This document shows, piece after piece, positions 58,727 to 64,000 of a DNA stretch of 64,000 bases. The stretch comes from Fodinicola acaciae. GTDB taxonomy: Bacteria > Actinomycetota > Actinomycetes > Mycobacteriales > HKI-0501. Position 1 is the stretch's first letter; each line of letters starts with the position of its first letter. A program made the position numbers and the translations under genes. The DNA lies in the NCBI RefSeq assembly GCF_010993745.1, contig NZ_WOTN01000001.1, positions 1,677,235-1,741,234 on the forward strand. The letters are read 5' to 3'. Under the pieces are notes generated by a model, which worked only from the letters and a program-made list of their open reading frames with translations, was not told the origin of the DNA and searched no databases.

Positions 58727-59707
58727 TCAGATCCCCACCAGATCGGCCAACCGAGCACGGTGCGTGGCCGGCGTGCCGAACAGCAGCTCCGACGACTTCG
58801 CCCGTTTCAGGTGCCGGTGTGCGTCGTGCTCCCAGGTGTAGCCGATGCCGCCATGGATCTGGATGTTTTCCTTCGCCACCCGGGTATAGACGACCGAGCA
58901 GTACGCCGCGGCCAGCGCCGCGGCGATCGGCAAATCGTCGCCTGTCGTGGCAGCGGCGTGCTCGACGGCCGACCGAGCCGCCTCCACCTCCAACAGCAGG
59001 TCGGCACATTTGTGTTTGATCGCTTGGAAGGAACCGATCGGCCGGCCGAACTGGACCCGCACCTTGGCGTACCCGACGGCCGCGTCCAGGCATGCCCGCG
59101 CCCCGCCGACCTGCTCGGCGGCCAGCGCGATCACGGCCAGATCGCGTACGCGGTCGACGTTCGCGTCCAGCCGTACGGCCGGTGTCCGGTCCAGCTCGAG
59201 GCGGCCCAGCCGGCGGGTCGGATCGAGCGTTTGCAGCCGGGTGCGCCGAACGGATTTTCCCTCGACGGCGTACAAATCCGCGCCCGCCACCACGAGCAGC
59301 AGGTCAGCTGTGTCACCATCCACGACGAACATCGCAGTCCCGGTCAGCTCGCCGCCGCAGGCCCGTACGTCGGCTCCGGAGAAAGCGACGGTGGCGGTGA
59401 GCGAGCCATCGACGATGGCCGGCAGCCAACGGGATTTCGCCTCATCACCACATTCCGCGAGGGCGTGGCCGGCGAGGGCGACGGTCGCGAAGTACGGCGA
59501 CGGCAACAAAACCCGGCCCAGCTCCTCCATGACGATCGCGAGTTCCGTCAGACCGGCGCCGGCGCCGCCGTACTTTTCCGGCAACGCCACGCCCTGCAGT
59601 CCGAGCTGATCCGCCATTTGCCGCCACAGCAACGAATCTCCGGCTTTCTCGGCCAGGAACCGGCGTACGGTGGCACGCAGCTCGTGCTGCTCGCCGGTCA
59701 CGTCCAT
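58727..59707 (-). CDS. Acyl-CoA dehydrogenase, short-type subunit (second pair)
   Basis: 326 aa. ATG 59707 begins MDVTGEQHELRATVRRFLAEK; GLQGVALPEKYGGAGAGLTELA; C-terminal VQFGRPIGSFQAIKHKCADLL and NIQIHGGIGYTWEHDAHRHLKRAK. Like the protein at 51614 it lacks a full SEPxAGSD site in the middle, which fits a structural or half-site partner of the 386-aa subunit encoded 2 nt downstream. The start overlaps the P450 stop by 10 bp. Confidence 0.9.
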   Translation of the reverse strand: MDVTGEQHELRATVRRFLAEKAGDSLLWRQMADQLGLQGVALPEKYGGAGAGLTELAIVMEELGRVLLPSPYFATVALAGHALAECGDEAKSRWLPAIVDGSLTATVAFSGADVRACGGELTGTAMFVVDGDTADLLLVVAGADLYAVEGKSVRRTRLQTLDPTRRLGRLELDRTPAVRLDANVDRVRDLAVIALAAEQVGGARACLDAAVGYAKVRVQFGRPIGSFQAIKHKCADLLLEVEAARSAVEHAAATTGDDLPIAAALAAAYCSVVYTRVAKENIQIHGGIGYTWEHDAHRHLKRAKSSELLFGTPATHRARLADLVGI

Positions 59708-60900
59708 TCGAGCCGGAGCGAGGTGATGCCGTACATGTTGCCGGTCTCCCGCAGATCCTGCCCGTCGGCGACCCGGTAGTCGGGAATCCGCCGATGCCAT
59801 TCCTCGACCGCCACGTTGAGCTCCAACCGGGCCAGGTGCGAGCCGAGGCAACGATGCGGTCCCGACCCGAACGCGATGTGATTGCTCGTCGTACGCGCCA
59901 AATCCACCTGCCGCGGATTGTCGTACCGCCGCGGATCGCGGTTGCTGACCGACAACGGCAGCATCACCATCTCACCAGCCCTGACCGGGCAGCCGCCGAC
60001 GGTGACATCCCTGGTCGCCTTGCGAGCCGGAATGACGAACGAATAGACGCGCAGGATTTCCTCAACGCTGGTGGCGATAAGTGCCTGATCGGCGAGGATC
60101 GCCCGGCGCTGCTCAGGATGCTGGGCGAAGTGATAGAGCACCCAGCCGACCGCGATCGGCACGGTGTCCAAGCCGGCCATGAACATCAGCACGCAGAACG
60201 CGTGCAGGTCGCGGTCGCTGATCGGCTTGCCCTCGATCCGCCAGGTCATCGCCCGGGACAGCAGGTCGTCCCTGGGTGCCTCGCGGCGCAGCGCGATCTG
60301 CTCCTGGAAGTACGCCGACACCTGCTGGATGGCCGAAAACTGGCGACTGCGGTCCGGGTCCTGCTCGTACGACAGGTGCAGCACGTCGTGCACCCAGTCC
60401 AGGAACCGCTCCAGGTCTTCCTCGGGCAAACCCATCAGCCGCAGGAAAATCGTGGTCGGAAATCGGCGGGCGAACCCGTCCAGCACGTCCGCACCGTCGG
60501 TTTGCGCCAACTGGTCGATGAGCTCGACCGCCACCCGGCGGATCTCCGGCTCGCGGGCCGCGACCGCCTTGGGGGAAAACTCCCGGCCCAACAGCCGCCG
60601 CCATTCGGTGTGCATCGGCGGATCCAGCATTTCCGGAATCCACAGGAATTTCGGGTCCGGGTCCAGCGCCGTCACCGACGTACTGGAAAACGTACGCCAG
60701 TCCTGCAACGCCTCCTGCACGGCCGTCCCCTCGGTGACGACCCAGAATCCCCGCGCGATGCTGCTGCGAAACCCGGAATGGGTGGCGGCGACGTCGTCCC
60801 AGCGCTGGTGATGACTGCCGATCGGGCCACCGGCGGTGTTGTCGTAACAGTACGCGGGCACGCCTTCGTAGGTGCCATCCGGCTCGAGCGTCGTACTCAT
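59698..60900 (-). CDS. Cytochrome P450 (second of the locus)
   Basis: 400-aa class I P450. I-helix LMFMAGLDTVPIAVGWVL (D-T acid-alcohol pair), K-helix VEEILRVYSFVIP (ExxR), heme loop IAFGSGPHRCLGSHLARLELN with the Cys ligand at about residue 346. The short I-helix variant AGLDT occurs in actinobacterial P450s for terpenoid and steroid substrates. It sits between the CoA-transferase (20 bp upstream) and the acyl-CoA dehydrogenase pair, and 1.2 kb from the ferredoxin gene that is its likely redox partner. No reductase gene is in the window. Confidence 0.93.
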   Translation of the reverse strand: MSTTLEPDGTYEGVPAYCYDNTAGGPIGSHHQRWDDVAATHSGFRSSIARGFWVVTEGTAVQEALQDWRTFSSTSVTALDPDPKFLWIPEMLDPPMHTEWRRLLGREFSPKAVAAREPEIRRVAVELIDQLAQTDGADVLDGFARRFPTTIFLRLMGLPEEDLERFLDWVHDVLHLSYEQDPDRSRQFSAIQQVSAYFQEQIALRREAPRDDLLSRAMTWRIEGKPISDRDLHAFCVLMFMAGLDTVPIAVGWVLYHFAQHPEQRRAILADQALIATSVEEILRVYSFVIPARKATRDVTVGGCPVRAGEMVMLPLSVSNRDPRRYDNPRQVDLARTTSNHIAFGSGPHRCLGSHLARLELNVAVEEWHRRIPDYRVADGQDLRETGNMYGITSLRLEWT

Positions 60901-60920
60901 GCTCAGACTCCTTTTACTGA

Positions 60921-62150
60921 TCAGGTCGCGGCACCGTCGATTTTGAGTTGCAGCATTTCCTCGTCCGACAGCCCGATCTCGCGCAAAACCTCGTCGGTGT
61001 GTTCGGCGAACTGCGGAGCCCGGGTGAGCGTCACCGGTGTTTGGTCGAACTGGACCGGGTTGGCCACCAGCTCCCGCGGTTTCCCTTCGGCATCAACGAC
61101 CTGGGCAATCAGCCCATTGGTTCGTAGCGACCGATCCTGCCCGACTTCCCAGGAATTCTGTACGGTGGCCCACTGGCCCTCACCCCGTGACAGGATCTCG
61201 ACCCATTCGGCGTACGGGCGGCGCCCGATGATCCCGGCGACGATCCGCGCGGCTTCGGCCGCGTTGGCCATGATTTTCTCGACGTCGGCGAAACGCTCGT
61301 CGGTGGCCAGGTCCGCCCGGCCGGCGAGCCGGCAGAACTCGGGCCAATACCGGCCCGGTTGCAGCATCGAAAACTCCAGCCAGCGGCCGTCAGCAGTTTG
61401 ATAGGCGCCGATCAACGGATTCGTCGGCGATCCATGGCGCGGCAGCTCACGCGGCGGCAGCGGCCCGCCGCGCATCAGCGCCTGGTTCACCGTGTATTGC
61501 GTCGCCCACGCACCGACCCCGAGCAGCGACACGTCGACGACCGACGGCTCGCCGGTGACCTGCCGGGCATATAGTGCCGCCGCGATCCCGCCGGCGATCG
61601 TTATGCCGCCGATCGAGTCGCCGTACGCGCCGGCCGGCATCCGCATCATCCGCTCGGACCCCGGCGGCGTCACGCCCGCAGCGCTGCCACCCCTGGCCCA
61701 GAATGCCGTGGCGTCATAACCACCCTTGTTACTTTCCGGACCGTTAGGGCCAAAACCACTGCCCCGCACGTAAATGATGTCGGGATTGACCGCGCGTACG
61801 TCCTCGACCTCGATCCTCAGCTTGGCCCGCGCCTCGGGAAGGAAGTTGGTCAGAAAGACATCGCTGGACCGGATCAACTCATCAAGAACCTTGCGCGCGG
61901 ACGGCTTTTCCAGCGCCAGCCCCACACTTCGCTTCCCCCGGTTGGGTCCCTCCATGATCGGCAGGAACGAGGAGCCGTCGCCGACCGCCAACCCCAGCAC
62001 CCGCGAGAGCCCACGCTGGCCGTCACCCCGCTCGGCGTGTTCGATCTTGATCACGTCGGCGCCCCAGTCGGCCAGCACCGCACCGGCGGCCGGTACGAAG
62101 GTGAACTGCGCGACCTCCAGTACGCGTACGCCTTCCATCGGTCGATGCAC
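60921..62150 (-). CDS. Family III CoA-transferase (CaiB/BaiF)
   Basis: About 409 aa. Canonical N-terminus VRVLEVAQFTFVPAAGAVLADWGADVIKIEHAERGDGQRG, then NRGKRSVGLALEKPSARKVLDELIRSSDVFLTNFLP and YVRGSGFGPNGPESNKGGYDATAFWARGG, where the Asp in YDATAFW is the catalytic position typical of the family. It transfers CoA between acyl groups without ATP, complementing the synthetase. GTG 62150 or ATG 62138 are possible starts; neither has a clear Shine-Dalgarno, but both lie right after the ferredoxin stop. Confidence 0.9.
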   Translation of the reverse strand: MHRPMEGVRVLEVAQFTFVPAAGAVLADWGADVIKIEHAERGDGQRGLSRVLGLAVGDGSSFLPIMEGPNRGKRSVGLALEKPSARKVLDELIRSSDVFLTNFLPEARAKLRIEVEDVRAVNPDIIYVRGSGFGPNGPESNKGGYDATAFWARGGSAAGVTPPGSERMMRMPAGAYGDSIGGITIAGGIAAALYARQVTGEPSVVDVSLLGVGAWATQYTVNQALMRGGPLPPRELPRHGSPTNPLIGAYQTADGRWLEFSMLQPGRYWPEFCRLAGRADLATDERFADVEKIMANAAEAARIVAGIIGRRPYAEWVEILSRGEGQWATVQNSWEVGQDRSLRTNGLIAQVVDAEGKPRELVANPVQFDQTPVTLTRAPQFAEHTDEVLREIGLSDEEMLQLKIDGAAT

Positions 62151-62151
62151 G

Positions 62152-62340
62152 TCAGTCGACCGTGATCGCGCGCTCGGGACAGGCGTACGCGCCCTCGCGC
62201 GCCGCTTCCTCGAAGCCGTCCGGCACCTCGCCGTCGTACGGAATCGCGTAGCCGGCGTCATCGAGCTCGAACACCTCAGGTGCCGTCGCCGCGCACCGAG
62301 CGTGTCCAGAGCATTTGTTGGCGTCGATAGTGACCTTCAT
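62152..62340 (-). CDS. Ferredoxin (3Fe-4S type)
   Basis: 62-aa acidic protein MKVTIDANKCSGHARCAATAP, then ACPERAITVD. The cluster ligands are C10 in NKCSGHARC (with His in place of the second Cys), the next C16, and C54 in ACPE, the pattern of actinobacterial P450-partner 3Fe-4S ferredoxins. Its length matches the family (60-70 aa). It overlaps no gene but sits 1 nt from the dehydrogenase gene stop and next to the CoA-transferase start. It most likely serves the P450 encoded at 59.7-60.9 kb, perhaps also the one at 43.4 kb. Confidence 0.93.
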   Translation of the reverse strand: MKVTIDANKCSGHARCAATAPEVFELDDAGYAIPYDGEVPDGFEEAAREGAYACPERAITVD

Positions 62341-63114
62341 TCACACTCCCAGATTCATCGGACCGTCGTACGCGGCGGCCAGCAGATCCGACAGGTCGAC
62401 ACCCACCTCGGCGGCGGCGTCCCGGCAGGCCACCAGGTCCTTGCGGAGGAACGGCGTGATCGCGGCAAGGTAGTTTTCCGAGCCGCCGCGGGCGTCCATC
62501 TGCCGCGCCGCGGTGCTCCCACCGCTGCTGACCGCGAGCGCCTCCAGCAGCACGCTTTCGTCGATCCCCATCGCGCGGCCGGCCGCCAGCCCGCGCAGCG
62601 TCGCCTGGGTGATCGCCGCGAGCAGCAGGTTGTTGATCAGCTTCACCCGCATCGCCGTGCCACGCCCACCGGTTGCGACAACCGGTCCCGCGTACGAGCT
62701 GATGATCCAGCGGGCGGTCGCGACCTGCTCGGGCTCGCCGGCGAGATAGACGGTGAGCCGGCCGGCGCGTACGGCGTCGGCGGTGCCGCTGAACGGCGCC
62801 TCCACGATCGCGGCATGACCCAGCCGCTGGAGCGTGCCCGGCCGGCCGGTGGTGTGCGAGATCAACAGGCCATCCAGCTCGGCGACGATCGCCGGCAACA
62901 CCTCCAACACCTGCGCGTCGCTGTAAAGGCAACTGACCACGACATCGCAGGTAGCCAGCTCGCGTACCTCATCGACCGGCTTCGCACCGGCGGCCACCAG
63001 CCGCTCCAGCACGTCGGCCCGCCGCGCGTACACATGGACCTGATGACCGGCGGCCAGCAGCCGCTCGACCATCGGCTCGCCGATCCGTCCGGCGCCGACG
63101 AACCCCACCGTCAC
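62341..63114 (-). CDS. NAD(P)-dependent oxidoreductase, 3-hydroxyisobutyrate dehydrogenase family
   Basis: 257 aa. Rossmann start VGFVGAGRIGEPMVERLLAAG (GxGxxG), the substrate loop FSGTADAVRAGRLTVYLAGE, and the lysine-containing KLINNLLLAAITQAT, the catalytic Lys of beta-hydroxyacid dehydrogenases. The N-terminal binding motif ends in a basic residue (YARRADVL), suggesting NADP. It is somewhat short (normally 290-300 aa) because the C-terminal helices are trimmed. It could act on a 3-hydroxyacid or as an imine reductase. GTG 63114 overlaps the preceding stop. Confidence 0.85.
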   Translation of the reverse strand: MTVGFVGAGRIGEPMVERLLAAGHQVHVYARRADVLERLVAAGAKPVDEVRELATCDVVVSCLYSDAQVLEVLPAIVAELDGLLISHTTGRPGTLQRLGHAAIVEAPFSGTADAVRAGRLTVYLAGEPEQVATARWIISSYAGPVVATGGRGTAMRVKLINNLLLAAITQATLRGLAAGRAMGIDESVLLEALAVSSGGSTAARQMDARGGSENYLAAITPFLRKDLVACRDAAAEVGVDLSDLLAAAYDGPMNLGV

Positions 63115-63320
63115 GGCTTGGTCGTTCCGTCAAGGTCGGCCGCGGCCTCGCGCAATGCGCGCAGCCGCGTCTCGTGCAGTTCCCGCGTTTCCGGGCCGGC
63201 GTTGGGTAAAAGTCGTTCGGTCTCGGTGATCTCCTGCGCCAGCCGCTGCCGCGCCTCGTCTCGGGTCAGCAGGTCCAGGTCGGTCCAGTCGGACCGTTCG
63301 GACTCCGGCCGCCAGGTCAT
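63111..63320 (-). CDS. Small hypothetical protein of the catabolic operon
   Basis: 69 aa, MTWRPESERSDWTDLDLLTRDEARQRLA, then ETERLLPNAGPETRELHETRLRALREAA: mostly charged helix, no cysteines, pI near neutral. ATG 63320 overlaps the stop of the amidohydrolase (ATGA) and its own stop overlaps the next GTG, so it is embedded in the coupled operon. No family known to me. The heptad-like helix suggests a protein-protein interaction role, perhaps with the amidohydrolase. Confidence 0.65.
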   Translation of the reverse strand: MTWRPESERSDWTDLDLLTRDEARQRLAQEITETERLLPNAGPETRELHETRLRALREAAADLDGTTKP

Positions 63321-64000
63321 GCCGGGACGTTGTAGAGCCGGCGGGTGTTCAGCTCGACGATCTGGTGCACCTCGTCGTCGGGCACGTCGGCCAGCACTTC
63401 CGCCGCGTACGCACGGCTCTTCGGCCAGTACGAGTCGGAGTGCGGATAGTCGCACTCCCAGGTGATCCGCTCGACGCCGATCTCATGGCGTACGCCCACG
63501 CCGAAGCGGTCGTCGATGAAACAGCCGTGGATGTGCTTCCTGAACAGGTCGGACGGCCGGGCTTCCTGATTCACGTTCTGGTAGAAGCGGTGCCGCTCCC
63601 AGGTGAAGTCGAGCCGCTCCAGCAGATACGGCATCCAGCCGATGCCGCCTTCGGACAGCGCCACCTTGAGCCGGGGATGCCGGTGGAACACGGGGGAGAA
63701 GACCAGGTCGGCCGTCGCGTACATCGAGTTGCAGCCGAACAGCGCGATCGTCACCGCGAACGGCGCTTCCGGCGCGGTGATCGGCGGCTTGCTGGAGGTG
63801 CCGAAATGCAGGCAGATCGGCAGGTCGGTCTCCTCAGCCGCGGAGAACACCGGGTCCCAATGGTCGGTGTGAAAGGACGGCAGACCCAGCGGCACCGGAT
63901 TTTCCGGGAAGGAGATGGCTTTCGCACCCTTGGCGGCCGTACGGTGAATCTCCTCGACGCAGGCCCGCGGGTCCCACAGCGGCAGGACGACCAGTGGAAT
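63317..64000 (-). CDS. Amidohydrolase family protein (ACMSD/Amidohydro_2-like), 5' end outside window
   Basis: TIM-barrel metal hydrolase or decarboxylase; the frame is open across the window edge, so only the C-terminal 227 residues are seen. Marks: CLHFGTSSKPP with the His ligand, HPRLKVALSEGGIGWMPYLLERLDFTWERH, GVERITWECDYPHSDSYWP with the metal Asp, and ILADVPDD-type end VLADVPDDEVHQIVELNTRRLYN. This is the amidohydrolase type common in P450/CoA-transferase catabolic clusters and may cleave a C-C bond of a ring-fission product. It is the most upstream visible gene of the ten-gene minus-strand operon. Confidence 0.87.
   Translation of the reverse strand: MPLVVLPLWDPRACVEEIHRTAAKGAKAISFPENPVPLGLPSFHTDHWDPVFSAAEETDLPICLHFGTSSKPPITAPEAPFAVTIALFGCNSMYATADLVFSPVFHRHPRLKVALSEGGIGWMPYLLERLDFTWERHRFYQNVNQEARPSDLFRKHIHGCFIDDRFGVGVRHEIGVERITWECDYPHSDSYWPKSRAYAAEVLADVPDDEVHQIVELNTRRLYNVPA

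Overview
The window is high-GC DNA with dense, often overlapping genes and many GTG and TTG starts, typical of a soil or plant-associated actinomycete (Actinomycetota). The housekeeping set uvrB, coaE (fused to a GrpB domain), four-domain rpsA, polA and the ANTAR regulator pdtaR, in this order, matches the conserved actinobacterial chromosomal core. I cannot name a genus from sequence alone.

Region 1 (1-28.3 kb) is core chromosome with small accessory operons. It starts with a dipeptide ABC transporter divergent from an L-Ala-D/L-Glu epimerase (peptide recycling). A RidA gene is divergent from a MarR-VOC pair across a long palindrome. Then come uvrB, an SRPBCC-DUF4166 pair behind two TTGAGC palindromes, and a Tat-exported PhoX phosphatase. 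Two small inverted-repeat elements are stacked exactly in the CTAG where the stop codons of DUF4166 and phoX once overlapped. coaE, a P-loop kinase, an FMN alpha-hydroxyacid dehydrogenase and an MFS exporter follow. An Erm-type 23S rRNA methyltransferase is preceded by a 17-codon leader ending in MRLRVR and by RBS-adjacent hairpins, which looks like macrolide-inducible attenuation. rpsA, a methyltransferase, a TetR-controlled YhgE/Pip operon with a Walker-A-less ABC-like protein, polA, a thioesterase, a GNAT and pdtaR complete the block.

Region 2 (28.3-39.4 kb) is an accessory island of lower coding density. It begins at a tRNA with a CAA anticodon, through which the reading frame of a large serine recombinase runs antisense. 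The island holds many decayed genes: an adenylation-domain remnant, two frameshifted DnaB-N-domain paralogues, a Cys-rich ORF, WD40 and HEAT remnants and a frameshifted IS256-family insertion sequence. Two intact genes of unknown function also lie here.

Region 3 (39.4-64 kb) is a large catabolic locus. It contains an amidohydrolase, two family III CoA-transferases, an LLM flavin monooxygenase, two cytochromes P450 and a 3Fe-4S-type ferredoxin. It also has a molybdenum hydroxylase (three subunits), a mycofactocin-type SDR, four acyl-CoA dehydrogenases forming two long/short pairs, a second SDR, an acyl-CoA synthetase, a two-hotdog MaoC-like hydratase, a 3-hydroxyisobutyrate-dehydrogenase-like enzyme and a TIM-barrel amidohydrolase. 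Regulators are one TetR protein, with three matching operator-like sites, and a fused double FadR/GntR protein. The pattern is oxidative ring or side-chain attack followed by CoA-thioester beta-oxidation. The substrate cannot be told from sequence; a cyclic, terpenoid or steroid-like compound is my inference.
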